Shown here in pieces: positions 25,801 through 38,400 of a stretch of 64,000 nt of DNA. Each line of letters begins with the position of its first letter. The first letter of the stretch is position 1. The translations under genes were made by a program, and so were the position numbers. Below the pieces are notes generated by a model, which worked only from the letters and a program-made list of their open reading frames with translations, had not been told where the DNA came from and did not search any database. Source of the stretch: Chrysomallon squamiferum (Eukaryota > Mollusca > Gastropoda > Neomphalida > Peltospiridae); NCBI GenBank assembly GCA_012295275.1, contig CM022665.1:47699102-47763101 (forward strand), in the 5' to 3' direction.

Positions 25801-27917
25801 TTAATAAATACATTTAAATTACATGAAAATTATTCTAACCAAAAAAAAGTATTAAAATTACAGACAGAAAGACTGACTCTCAGAACATTTACAGTTATGT
25901 TATACAAACTACCTATTTTATTTTTTGTTATTTCTACCGAATTTATCATTTACCATTTTACAATTATTAATTTTATCTCACAAACCTTTTTATCTTTTGT
26001 TATTTTTATTTAATTAAATTTTATTTCATCTGAAACTGAAAGTAAACGCTAACAAACATAACCAATTAATTTTAAGGTAAAAAAAAAAAAAAAAAAAAAA
26101 AATAAAATAAAACCTCACCTGCAGGTTTCTTTCAGACACTCGGAGTTCAGACAGCGGAACACTCTGTCCGACGGATCGGACATGACGGCCGCAAAGCTGC
26201 AGTAGGGACATGTTTCCAGATCGGGAATTCCGGCTCTCTGAACCTCTTCCTCCTGCAGGTTGCGCAGGAGCCGAGAAAACAGCGAACTCGGCAGAACCTG
26301 CTGCAGAACCGAGAGAGGGATCTCGTTGTCGCAGGAGCCAGTCAGGCAGGAGACTTTCGTCTTTGCTTCTCCTACAGCTGCCTCCGTCGACCGCCTGATG
26401 CACTCCTTGCAGACGAGGTGGCCGTCTGCGCAGGCCGACATGTCCTCAAACAGACGCTCGTCGTCGAAACAGCAGCCGCACTCGTAGAGTTCTCCTTTCT
26501 CCTTCGCGATGAGAACCTGGATCCTCCTCTCCTCCTCCTTCGACGACAAGTAACCTGAACAAACACAGAAAATATCTTTACTGTTTTAAATATCTTTACT
26601 GTTTTAAATACCTTTACTGTTTTAAATACCTGTATTGTTTTAAATATCTTTATTGTTTTAAATATCTTTAGTAAATACCTTTATTGTTTTATATATTTTT
26701 AGTAAATATCTTAATTGTTTTAAATATCTTTAGTAAATATCTTTATTGTTTTGAATATCTCTAACAAATATCTTTATTGTTTTGAATATCTCTAACAAAT
26801 ATCTTTATTGTTTTAAATATCTTTAACAAATATCTTTAGTAAATATCTTTGTTTTAAAAATATTATTAAATATCTTTATTGTTTTAAATATTTTCAGTAA
26901 TTATCTTTATTGTTTTTATAAATAAATAAATTAATAACTGAAATGAATAAAAGAAAAAAAGAAAAAACCTAAAATGAATAAACAAACAAATAAATGCACG
27001 AACAGATAACTATGAAAATAAAAACAAATGGATGAAATCATGAATGAATAAACAAACAAACTTCACGTCTATTCAAGCAGAAACCATGTTTTAAAGTGTG
27101 TCTGTGAGGTGAGTGTGATTAATTTGTGGTTTGGTTTGGTCTGATCTGCAGCCATTACTAAAATTACCTCGGATTTTCGCTTCGTTCTGGTAAAACAGAA
27201 TCTCGTGAAAGAACAATTCGTCTGGTTCTTCTGGTAGAGGAATTTGTGATGTTCTTGGTTGAGGCCTGAATTTTTTTGAACTCTGTACAGTGTCTAAAAA
27301 TAAATAAAAATAAAATCTTTAATAAATAAATAAATGTAAAAAAAAATAAAATACAATAATAATAAATAAAAAAAAATGAAAAAATGAAAAAATAAATAAA
27401 TAAATAAATAATGAAATAAAATAAATAAATAAATAAATAAATCAATTTTAAATAAATAAATTATATAAAATAAATTTTAAAAATAATAATAATAATAATA
27501 TTAAAATGCTCCTAGTCACAGCACGTCATGTGAATCGTTCATTAAAAAGAATTTATATCTTAGGATAATTACGTATCTATCTTGTTATGGCACATTTAAT
27601 ATCCCACTCAGTGATGTACTGTTGTATTCTGTGACAGATATTTACCAGAGGTTAATAGTGTTCACATAATCCCATAGACATGTTAATAACATTTGAAAAA
27701 ATAAAATACTTAACCATTTTTATGATCAATATTTTTGGTTTATTTGCCAAGTGCATACAATTATACAAGAGAAAGTGAGAGAAGGAATGAGTCAGGTTGA
27801 GAGAGAGAGAGAGAGAGAGAGAAGAGAGAGAGAGAAAAAAAAAGAGAGAATCTTTAAGAAATGAATGAAATAAGCAAATGAGAAAGAGAGGGAATTAATA
27901 AGAGAGAAGAGAGAGTA

Positions 27918-27952
<35 letters not shown>

Positions 27953-29642
27953 TGTGTGTGTTACCTAAAGTGTGCTGTAGTTTCTTTCTGGCAGGTGTGT
28001 AGTGGTAGTTTTCAGAGTTGAGGACGGACTTGATGTACCCGTCTTTGAGTCGAGGGAAGTCGTTCTTCAGCTGAACCAGGCAGTGGTCTCTGTAATTCTC
28101 ACTCAGCTTCTTGTCTCTGTCATAGAACGTTCTCAAAGGATCCGGAAACTTCGACAGAAACAACTCCATGTCGAACTGGAGTCTGTTCAGCCTGTTCTTC
28201 AGAGCCACCTTCGTCTGTTTCGCCAGGACGTCCTTCAGCTTGGGGTAGTTCCTCATCTCAAACATGCGAGCCGCGAGATTCTTCACCCTTTCGGGATCGT
28301 CGCATCTCTTCTCGAGTTCCTCGAAGATGTAGTTCGGGTCGCAGTCGGGAAAGATTTCTCTCAGATCGTCCACTTCGTCCTGGATCGTGGAGGGTGGTGG
28401 GTGAAACTTGTTGTTGATGGGGGGTTTGTTCTCGCAGTCCTCCTCGAGCGCGCTCTGTGACAGACTTCCTGGTGCCGATGATGATGATGACTTCAGGAGC
28501 TCTTCAATGACGAGCTGGACTCGGTTGTTGTTGTCGTGGTGAGCTTCGACGTAAGCATAGATCTCGTTCCTGTCCTTGTCGGGAAACATCTTCGCGATAG
28601 TTCTCATATCGCGGAACACGGGGTCGCGTCGCAGCATCGGGTCGTCGGGGAGGGAGTCGTCTCGTTTCAGCGCGGCGCAGTCCGCGGCCGATCTACTGTT
28701 TGTCTCTCTCAGCTTCCTGATCACCTCGTCCACTCGTCCAGTCTCCGTGGCCAGGTCCTCCAGCATCGTGTACACTTCGTTTGGGTTTGAATCCGGCATC
28801 GTTCTCATCACCTGCTTCACCTCGTCAAAGATGTTCGGTGCCTCCGAATTATCTCCCTTAGGAAACTCTTCTACGCGTGAATGTCGATAAATATCACGGT
28901 TACCTGCCTTAGCAAAGTTTTTCATGTTATGCGAATGTTGGTAAATGTAGCTGTTATCTCCCTCAGCGAACTCTTCAATGTGTGAATGTCTGGAAATATC
29001 ACAGTTGGCTCCCTTTGCGAAGTTTTCTGTACGAAAACGTTTGGTAATATTTGTTTCTGTGTCTGAATCTTCCAGTACTCCTGCACCAAAACCGTTTACT
29101 GCTCTGTTATTAAGTTGTTTTTTCTCTCTTCCTCTGTTTGTGTTACCTGCATTGTTGTCGACATTTTCTGCTAACAAGCCGTCTAGAATTTCTGCTGACA
29201 CGACTTCCAAACGATTTGGCAGGGACCGGTTCTGTTCAAGTTTTTCATAAATGGCCGAAATATTCACCTGAGGGACCATGGCCGAAATAACTTCAGCATC
29301 TCTCTGTAGTGAAGAGGTTTTAGTCAGCGAGGTACTGTTTGTGTTGTCACTTTCAGAACACCTCAGACTGCGACAGTCATCTGCAGGTTCGAGGTCAGGA
29401 AGGCTGCCTGTGTCTTGACTGCTGAACAAACGCTGTGTGTCATCCAGCTCGGTACTGTCCAGTGGGAGACTCACACAGTCATATTTCTCTGTTTTCTGGG
29501 AGTCGAACTCATCCTGATCACAAGGAGAATCTTCCAAGTTTTCTTTCTTTCTGGCTTTCTTTGCTGCAGTAACGGTGCCATCCTCCACTAAACTGTTAGT
29601 GCAGCATGAAGACGTTCTCTTGATGTTTTTGATGGTTTCCAT
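22894..29642 (-). CDS. RNF216: E3 ubiquitin ligase RNF216 (Triad3-type RBR)
   Basis: RING-between-RING ubiquitin ligase of the RNF216/Triad3 family, which builds ubiquitin chains on signalling proteins. Minus-strand exons: 27965-29642, 27168-27293, 26119-26554, 25255-25500, 24132-24277, 23416-23443, 22894-22960; phases close to 2727 nt, 908 aa (human about 866). The start is the ATG at 29640-29642; the upstream in-frame codon is GTG. Residues 1-559 hold about five CUE-like helical segments (near 112-155, 270-313, 340-384, 419-463, 518-558; motifs MFPDKDRNEIYAYVE, IFPDCDPNYIFEELE). RING1 starts at ECGCCFDDERLFEDM (C627), the IBR has CPYCSF and ETCR, and RING2 is CHRC...GCNKMTCSCGATSCYVC, with Cys804 (MTC) the expected catalytic residue. 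The acidic/Tyr C-terminus ends SYDSDYDYY. Exon 5 is flanked by repeat arrays copied from both its splice sites. Confidence 0.93.
23630..23800. repeat. About 31-bp tandem repeat, 5 copies
   Basis: Units like GTGATATTACAAACACAGATG then TACACAG follow one another from about 23650 to 23795 and merge into the TACTACTCACACTG array. Intron 5 of RNF216. Confidence 0.85.
23800..24137 (-). repeat. Array of about 18 copies of the RNF216 exon 5 donor
   Basis: On the minus strand exon 5 ends GAGCAGT|GTGAGTAGTAC. That 18-20 bp junction is repeated down the intron about 17 more times as (GAGCAGT/CGTCAGT/ATCTGT)GTGAGTAGTAC, and the donor hexamer GTGAGT is kept in nearly every copy. Use of a downstream copy would read straight into TAG two codons past the normal junction. 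Confidence 0.95.
24269..25075 (-). repeat. Array of about 12 copies of the RNF216 exon 5 acceptor
   Basis: Plus-strand unit: CACAGCTGTGAACACAACAC, then ACTGCAACTGTTAATATAAC, then TAGATAC and a CA/GACA tail, 55-75 bp. The first unit is the exon border itself (CACAGCTGTCAACACAACAC; minus strand TTGACAG|CTGTGC). Copies at about 24340, 24402, 24480, 24542, 24603, 24670, 24728 and 24805 are near identical; those at about 24858, 24935 and 25015 are progressively diverged. Confidence 0.95.
25076..25254. repeat. CA-rich tract plus a duplicated exon 4 donor
   Basis: CA/GACA dinucleotide sequence up to 25203, then the motif ATGTCTTACTCTGG at 25211 and again at 25246. The second is the true RNF216 exon 4 donor on the minus strand (CCCAGA|GTAAGACAT); the first is a copy 35 bp into the intron (ACCAGA|GTAAGACAT). 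Confidence 0.9.
25501..26118. other. RNF216 intron 3, AT-rich
   Basis: A 618-bp AT-rich intron between exons 4 and 3, with a poly-A run (26080-26102) next to the exon 3 donor. I see no gene or structured repeat in it. Confidence 0.8.
26555..27167. repeat. About 25-32 bp repeat array after the RNF216 exon 3 acceptor (26568-26920)
   Basis: Units such as AATATCTTTACTGTTTTAA and AATATCTTTAGTAAATATCTT, about 14 degenerate copies, start 14 bp into the intron. The remainder up to exon 2 is AT-rich (AAAT/AAAC motifs) with no coding signal. Confidence 0.85.
27294..27964. repeat. RNF216 intron 1: AAAT and GA microsatellites
   Basis: AAAT/AAT repeats (27297-27500), then unique AT-rich sequence, then GA-rich runs (27797-27955) ending in GT (27949-27960) directly against the donor of coding exon 1. 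The GA run keeps the reading frame open past the donor, giving a spurious Ser/Leu-rich extension. Confidence 0.85.
28840..29035 (-). repeat. Coding tandem repeat, about 17-18 codons x 4, in RNF216
   Basis: Residues about 204-267 read as four related units: TENFAKGANCDISRHSH, IEEFAEGDNSYIYQHSH, NMKNFAKAGNRDIYRHSR, VEEFPKGDNS. It lies between the first and second CUE-like segments. Confidence 0.85.
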
Positions 29643-29659
29643 GGTTGAACGAAATCCCA

Positions 29660-29801
29660 CCTTAATTTAAAAAGATAAATGAATAAAATAAAATATAAAA
29701 TAAAAAGTGTAATAAAATAAACAACAGTGAAATAACAGCGATTTTTTTTATAATCATTTTATAGAAACAATGTTTCTTTTAATAATGTTATACTGGATAT
29801 C

Positions 29802-29893
<92 letters not shown>

Positions 29894-29985
29894 CTCCTTA
29901 CCTGTTGCTTTAGTGTTGGCTACATTTCCACAATAAATATTCAATGGTTGGTACGTTCGTGCGAATGTTTTCACAAATACTTTAG
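29660..29985 (-). other. Likely RNF216 5' UTR intron and first non-coding exon
   Basis: On the minus strand a strong donor ACAG|GTAAGG ends a candidate exon at 29902, and an acceptor-like AATTAAG precedes 29660. Splicing these would place the CDS start at 29642. The exon's own ATG (29974) gives a frame that does not join the RNF216 frame. The intron holds an uninterrupted GT run (29805-29840) turning into a GA run (29841-29890). Confidence 0.5.
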
Positions 29986-30815
29986 CTTGTCATCTTCAGA
30001 ATATTCTCTAAAGAATGACTAAAAACATCACGGAAATCATTTTTGTACCGGGTTTATTTCAAATCTGAAGATAATCACGTGAGCTGGTCGTGATATCACA
30101 ACTTGCAATTTTATTGCTCAACACCCAAAACAAGAATGGACTTGTGCTTGAACCGGAAATAATATATCGTAAGGGAGATAATCTGGGGAATTTTATCGCG
30201 TATTCTTTTCTACAATATTCTTGGACACAGAAGCTAAAGAAAAAGAAAATTATAATAAATACTGCACATTTTGTAGGTTTAGGTTATTTAACCGATTTTT
30301 GAAATTATATTTGAGAGCTTTACTTTTTATACGTATCCAGGGTTGTGCTTTAGGTAAGAGGGTGGGAGTTCCGAAACAATTACCATAAACATTATGTAAA
30401 TCCTTTGAAATTATAAATTTTACGGCGTTTGTCTATTCACAGTTCTTGGCATTACTGTCTGTTTGCCGGTGCTTGTCACCATAACCACAATGTCATCGAA
30501 TCAAACAGTGAAGCTGGCACCCATTTTTTATTTTTATTTGAGAGAGGTGGAGGCTTGCAATCGGGAAAACGGACCATAATGATGATAATCCGCTATCTGA
30601 GCTGTCGGACATCTGATATTTTTCAAGACGTGGTTTGTTAGTACAGATAAGATTTTCTTTGGATTTCACTGCAAATTGTCCTTTTGAAGGTAGAGCATAA
30701 ATAAAAAAAAAAAAAAAAAAAGCTTTACTTTTGCTTTTAAACAGGTCTATACTGTTTTATTTGCATATAATTATTATTCATTGTATGTTTGTGTGTGTGC
30801 AAAAACAGTTTGTAA

Positions 30816-30850
<35 letters not shown>

Positions 30851-32439
30851 ACAAACAACAACACAATTAAATTCTTTTAATTTTTATTTAATAGTTCACA
30901 CTATTATTCGCAAATTTGACAAAACTGGCACCATATTTGTAATTAATAAACGTTTGGGTAAATATTGATTTCAGATTCTCAACATACATTTTTAAAAATT
31001 AAATGCTCTATTATAATTCTGATATTTCACTTTTCCAGGCTTAAAAAACCTCAGTGAACCAGGCCATCAAGAATAGTGGGCTAGTTTTAATATCCCAGTT
31101 TATTTTGTGGATACAACTGGAGTTAATATTTTTAGAATCCATTGTTAGAAAATACACTATTTTCTTTTCTCACAGATTCAATGTTACTGTCATGTAGTTT
31201 TTACATCTAGTCAAATAAGATGACATTGCTGGATATATAATTAATAAAATCAGCGACATATTAAAAACAGGGAAACAGAATGGCAGGCCATCAATCTTCT
31301 TTTTTTTTTAAAATGTAAAAGTTATTAATTAAGCAGACTGTCAGTATTCTAGCTATAACAATATTGTGATGTGATTTTAAATCTGACCAAATAAATAAGA
31401 TGCCAATGCTCTAAAAACATATTTAAAACCGAATGATAGGCCATAGAGTCAAAAACTGTAAGAAAACAGTACAAGTTTGTCATGGTATAGTTATAAATGT
31501 GAACAATTTAAACATAAGCCAATGCTGTTAAATAAAATCAGTGACATATTTAAAAGAGATACAGAAAGATAAGTCAAAAGGTGCTTTTAAAAGTATTAAA
31601 CAATGCTTTATTTGTATAGCTATACCAATTCAGAAACACCCATCCAAAAAAAATTGTTTTTTTAAATTATAGTAATAAGAATATAGCAAAGTAAAAAAAA
31701 AAAAAAAATAGACTGAAACAGATTTAATGAATAAAATTACATTTTTTTTGTAAGACCGTGTGAATAAAATGAACAGAATGTATGATACAAAACTCAGTTT
31801 ATCTGCAAACAGCTCTTATGTATAGTTATCTCACTCACTTCGTATGTGATTACCTCTTCAGTCCAAAGTACAAAACGTTAATGTATTAAAACAAACAAAT
31901 CCTTACACTGGATTATCTGTGTCATAATGTTTTGACTATATAATAATGTATCATATATGCTTTTACACTATGCTTGTTTTGTAATCTCTATACTATGTTT
32001 TTTTTAACTGTAATAATAATTTAAAAAAAAAAAAGGATTGGATAACTTTATTGATGGAAACTATACGGTTAAACCATGTGGTTAGATATTTAAAAAATCT
32101 AAGAATCACATTAATTGAGTTCCAACATTAATTTTTTCCAAACATCCTTACAGTGACTTCTCAAAATGCTTTAATATTGTTTCAGTCCTGTACGAATTAA
32201 ATACGATCATTATAAAACTGCTAAAATAACTCAAACATTAAATTCCATTACATTTCCTGCCAACCATTTCAGATTTACACTTAAAATATCTACACTGTGA
32301 CTGCTGGCGAGAGATGAAACTTGTCTTCTGCAACACGCCCTGGACTGGCTGCTGCAGCAGTCTTCATTTACTTATTCAAACACTGACAACAAACTCGTGT
32401 CTATATCAGCTAACGTCCGAGGTACAAACGTTTTTTTTT
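29986..32439. other. RNF216 promoter region and SNW1 3' flank
   Basis: Near the RNF216 side, an E-box CACGTG (30076-30081) and an ETS-like ACCGGAAAT (30151-30159) are compatible with a promoter. Toward SNW1 there are AAAT repeats (30813-30851), poly-A runs, and the degenerate repeat listed at 31190-31600. Two short open frames near 30090-30641 have no recognisable protein character. Confidence 0.5.
31190..31600. repeat. Degenerate repeat, about 140 bp x 3
   Basis: Shared blocks: TCAAATAAGATGACATTGCT / CCAAATAAATAAGATGCCAATGCT-like / AAACATAAGCCAATGCTGTT, then AATAAAATCAGYGACATATT, then ACAGAAWGRCAGGCCAT-like. Probably in the SNW1 3' flank. Confidence 0.55.
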
Positions 32440-35376
32440 TTACTCTCGTCTTTTTTGTTTTCTGTCGTAATCCCTGCTTGACCTGGGTTCATCTCCTGCT
32501 CGTTTCTGTCCTCTCTTGGCCTCTGTGAAGAACTTGTCCAGACCAAACAAATCCTCCTCAACGTCCTGTTCAAACTGGACTGGGCCGTCGCGGGTTCGAG
32601 ACCGGTCAGTGCCTTCGAATCCACGATCTGGCACAAACCTTTAAAAATAACAGAATAAAAATGTATTTTCACTTTAAATTAAAGTAATATTTTTTTATAA
32701 TCATATTCCTCACTGAAAAGTATAGGCCATGTCTCATTGATGGGGAAAAACTTTACAAACAAAATTAGTTATTTAATCTTTTCAACATTTTCTAAATTGT
32801 CCACAACATAAAACAAAATTTGACTGATAATTAAAATACTAGGAAATAATTTTGGTATATTTTCAACAATATATAAAACAAAATGTGACTAACAGTTAAT
32901 TTGCTAGGTAATTATTTTTGTAAACTGTCTTCAGTATATCAAACAAAATTTGACAGACAATTAAAATACTGTAAAATAATTTATGAGCACACATCAGCAT
33001 TTATTAAAAGAAAGAAGTGAAATGAACAAGAGTTAATATTTCACATTACAAAATAACTGAAAACAACAGCTAATTCTTTCAGAGATTGTACAGAAGTTTT
33101 AAAATAGTAATAACACTGAAAAATATATCCACAACATTTAGCACTGATATTTTTTAATGAAAGATAACCATTCTAAAATCTTCAATGCATGTAATACTCA
33201 CCAAAAATAATTAAACAAAAACAATTAATTTGTACTGTCATGGCAGTGTGTATTTTGATCGGGATAAAAAATTGTGTATCTAGTAAATTTGTCTTGTTTC
33301 ACAGACTACTCTAACCTTTTATTCTTTATGATGCTGTCCAGATCATCAGAGTACATTTCTTTGTCCAGTTTCTTGGATGGACGATAGATCTGGTTTCCGA
33401 TGCTGTTCTCCTCACGCCACGGTCTGTCGTAAACATTGTACGCCTCATCATCAGCGAATCCACTATCCATACCCTGTTTTTAAAATAACAATCAATAAAC
33501 ATTTGACAAACTGACACATTTTATCTCAATGTTTGATATCAAACAGGTTTTAAATAATAATTATATCACATATCAACATCTTGGGCTTCTCTCTTCGGTT
33601 TTATATAATTAATATAAACAAAAATAAACCAAATATTTGACAACACATCCCGTATCTCAATCAATTTCTGATATGAAAGATTTTTTAATTAATAATTACA
33701 TGTAAATATTCCCTCAGGTTATCTCTTCAGTTCTGTGTGATTTCCATCAACTAGAAACCAAATATTCTAAAACTCAGCTCACTCTATCTCAGCGAGTTTC
33801 TGATATCAAACAGCTTTTAAATAATAATTATATTATATCGTATTCTTCATATAAACAAGAAAACAAATATTATAGTTTCTTAGACAAACTATTAACTAGG
33901 AACTGTCTGTTAAGAGACAACAGACTGCAAGAATAAACAAAAGAGAAATGATCACAGAATAAAAAGCACTTCAGAAAACGTTCAGACCACTGCAAAACAG
34001 CCTGTTCCAGTAATACGTTTAACTTTTGAAATTTCTTTTACGTCCAAGTGTTATTAAAGCACACAAACCTTTGAAGTGTTGAATAGCCGCTGGTCAAACT
34101 GGACTTCACCGGATGTTCCTGTGTTTGGCAGACCCAGAGCAATCTTCTCACTGATGTCTCGTTCCCTCTCTTTCTGAATCCGCGACCTGAAACAATCAAC
34201 AGTCCACTCAGTGTTTGTAACAGAGTTTTGCTTGTGATAATCACACATGCACGCATGCACACACACACACACACACACTAGCAGAGGTTAACTATACTGT
34301 ACAGTCAGTATAGAAATGTCAAAATGATTTTGTATTGTTACACTTCCATTTGGAAGCCCAGTGAATCTCTGTTTCCAACTGAATCAAATTTCGATCGGGA
34401 TATTCAAAAATGTTAAAATGCAACAGAATTTCAAATCTTGAATACTTTGAATAACAATCAAGTTCAAATCGTGCAGTTTATGAAGGAATTTTGGACTCGG
34501 TAAAAGAAATTAGAAAGATGATATAAATATTCACTGGACTGAGTGTCTGTACAGTGATTAAAATGACTACACAAGACTACAGTTTAAATAATGAACACTA
34601 TTATGTGATTATTTCACATTAAAATGTGAAGGTAAATATTTTTTTTCTCACTTTGTTTATTGTTTATTAATGTTAACAGTTAGCAAGATACTTTGTTCCT
34701 CTTTTTCCAAATGCCACTACAAATGTAACTGAAATTCCAGAACACACAAAAATCTAATCATTTCGAATCGAAGCTTCGAGATGATTTTGAATCGCATCAG
34801 ATGATCAGAGCATCGCAGGACAAGTTATAAAACAACAAAATGAAAATGTACCGTTTGTCAGGGGCCATTCTTGCCAGATTTCTGTCCCTCTGTCTCTCCT
34901 TCTGTCTGTCTCGTCTGACTTCGTCTCTTTCAGCTACCTCATCATCTTTGTCTAAAAAAATAAAACCAAACATGCACAGTTTACACACATCATAGCATTT
35001 CTGAAATATTTTCCAATTCCAGCAACTACATTATTTTTTTTTTTTAAATATTGTTTATGATTTTGTGTTTGTAATAACTTTTAGAGGAAACACAGAGGAT
35101 TTCACCATTATACAAAAAAAATAATAATAAAAAAATGATGTTTATCTAACAAGCATTAATATTAAAATAAGTTGAGGTGTTATTTAAAAATCATTCTTGA
35201 AGCTGCATTCACAATGGATTTTTATTTAAAAGACTTCCTACTGGATATAATAATTATTCTTCAAATCTTATTAACAGTAGATATGGATATAAAAAAAATG
35301 TCAACTGTTTTCAAAGAACATTTATTTTTGACAAATTGCCATGGGTTACATTTATTTAGAGTAAAAAAACTCACAA

Positions 35377-35416
<40 letters not shown>

Positions 35417-38400
35417 AATAATCATAATAATAATAATATCAACAATAATAATAATAATAAATAATAATAATAAAAAATAACAACAATTAAATAAATAAAT
35501 AAATAACAATAACAATAAAAAACAGTAGGTAGACATCAAAGTGTCCTCTGGCTTAATTCATTAACTACCTTCCCCTCTTCGTATACCAGCTCTCTCCTCA
35601 ATGGCTTTCTGAGCCAGGAGTCGTAGATTCTCCTCCTTCCTCTCCTTCTCCTTCTGAGCCATCTTCTTCTCTATCTGAGCTCTCATTTCCACAGCTTCTC
35701 TCGCCTGAACATAACCAAAACATTCTTAGTGTGGTCAACGAGGATTTTAATTAATACCTGCTTACAGAGCAAAGCCACACATTTTACTGTCAATTATCAT
35801 TAATTGTGAGTTATTTGGCTGTATATAATAATGATAAGAAGAAAAACTCTACGGCTTTCCAATGCACTAGCAGCTAATATTAAATAACACAATGGTCAAA
35901 GGTAAATGGTAATAAGAGAGTATAAAGAAAACTTTCTTTTCTTGACATGCAGTAACATCAGCAGATTAATTCTTAAAGACAAGACAAATGCTAAAAGCAT
36001 TTATCTCCAAATATCCTGTGACTTTCTCTTTTCCATCATATAACATCGAGATATAAAAAAATATCCTAGACTCAAGTGAGAATGACTGTTACATGTTCAC
36101 ATATCAAATGCTTTTCACCTGAACAAGAAGATATTTTCCAGAGAAGATTTTAGTCTCGTACGTTTCATATTAAAAGTTATATGAATAAGAATATAATTTT
36201 CAGAAAAGATGAATGTCAGATTTCAAGCTTTCAGCTGTCACTATTCTAAATAAATTATAAAATATGATTTTTTTTTTTAGTTCATACCTTTCTGTCAGCA
36301 ATGTACAGGGCTTCAGCCAGCTTTGCAAAATTCTCGTTGATATGAACACCTTGAAGACCACGCCCATCTGCAGCCAGACGTTTGTCTAGTGGAATTGTGT
36401 AACCCTGAAGAATACGTTAGTTTTTACAAATATTTTCTTTTGTCAACCAAATCAATATTTATCTGTATGATAAACCATATGTAAACACACACACAGACAC
36501 AGATGTGGAATTGTGTAAACCTGAAAAATGTGCTAATTTTGTTACCTGCATTAATATCTATCTGTATGATAAACCACACCACACACACACACACACAGAG
36601 ATATACACAGACATATGTAACTCTGAAACATGTTAGTTGTTACAGGTACTTTGTGTTGTATCAGTATGATAAACCATGCATTCATATATCATGTATGTAT
36701 GAATGTATGTATGTATGTATGTATGTATGTATGTATGTATGTATGTTTGTATGTGTGTGTCTCTATTTGTGTATATATATATATGTATTATGTGTACATA
36801 CATACAGATAAAGCTAGATAAACAGATAAACAGATTAAAAGATTGAATGACAGATATATTGAGAAAGATCAAATGGCTGTTTATAAACACAATACAATTA
36901 CTAATAAAGGGTGTGATATAATTGTACTTCAAGATCTGCTATTTTTAAACTCAAATTTAGCCCTTTTTTAGAATTATGTAAATATCTAATTTGTGGATAA
37001 TGTTTGTTCTTGTTTTGCTATATTACAAAATTCCTCACATAGAAATGTGTGCTGATGTATTTCTAGTGTAATGAAATAAAAGAAACAAGAGTGAAAAGGA
37101 ACTTACTCTGTTGTTTTTCCAGTTAGAAATACACGGTGGAATTTTCCATTCTTGTTGTTCTTTCACTGTCACCTGCAACCAAAAATAATTCACATTTAAT
37201 ACATTTGTCACAGTAAATTTTTAATCTTTTACAACATTAGCATAGTTACTGACTGCAGTAAGACATGAAAGGTAATAACAGTAAAGATGATTATAAAGAA
37301 TGATTTTTTTTTATCTAAAATAAATTTTAGTTTTTCATATAAAAGACTCAGTTTTAAAGAATAGATTTAACATAAAATGTAATTAAAATAATTTTAATTT
37401 TCATTATAAGACGAGATAAAGAATGAAACTTTCTATGGTGAGTCTAGAATGACATAAATAATAAATTTGACATAAAATGTGTTTAAAACACTTTCAGTTT
37501 TGATTACAGAACAAGATAAAGAATAATAAATTTTACACTTTCTACGTCGAGTGTAGATAATAATAATAATAACAATAAAATGTATGTAAAATGAATTTAA
37601 AACACATTCAACAATAAAATGTATGTAAAATGTATTTAAAACACTTTCAACTTTGGCTACAGGACAAAATAAAGAATGATAAATATCACACTTTCTATGC
37701 TGAATGTAAAATTTATACTTTCTGTATGGAGTTAGATAAAAATATAATCTAATAAAAATTACCTTTCTGTTAGGAGAGTGCATCACAGGAGCTGGAGGAG
37801 AAGGAGGACCTCTTGGAATCTTTTTGTTTACTCTGTTACAAATATTACAAATACAACATTCTGACACGTTTTTAAAAAAAAAAAAAAAATAAATAAAAAT
37901 CACTTGGTAAGACTGAAAACAAAGTTTAATTTCCTCTTTGAAATTTTATTATATATATATAATTGTTGTTTCATTGTTAAATTTTTTTGAACAAAGTATA
38001 AGGAATATAAAATATTTTTCACAATCTGAAACTTATTTTATCTACAAATTTTTGCTATCAGGTAAAAAATACAACATACTTTTACAAATTTAATCTATTT
38101 CTTTGCTTATTTTATTTTATATTTATATATTTTGTGATCATCAACACTTTCTGACAGAAATTAGTTTATCTTCTACCCTGTGAAGAAAATGAGAGGAGAA
38201 TGTGACATACTTGAAACGCGGTGGTTCCATGGGGTCTTTCTGTACTTCCACCATTCTGATAATCCTCTGCTTGGCCCCAGAGTTGTAGGCCACACCTTGT
38301 TGTGAGGGTGTGTACCTAAGAAAAAAAAAAATATATATACATATATATAATAAATTCATATATTGTACCTTAGTTGTTATAATTATATTTAAACATTGTT

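Noticed and set aside
28002-29250. Plus-strand open frames of 84-152 codons
   Set aside because: Antisense shadows of RNF216 exon 1, which has the better codon pattern and the family match.
29759-29974. Start codon in the upstream exon of RNF216 as the true start
   Set aside because: Splicing to the acceptor at 29660 puts its frame out of register with RNF216; the ATG at 29642 is the one that fits.
30090-30641. Two 70-codon open frames on the plus strand
   Set aside because: No recognisable motifs, promoter-region location, and length expected by chance.
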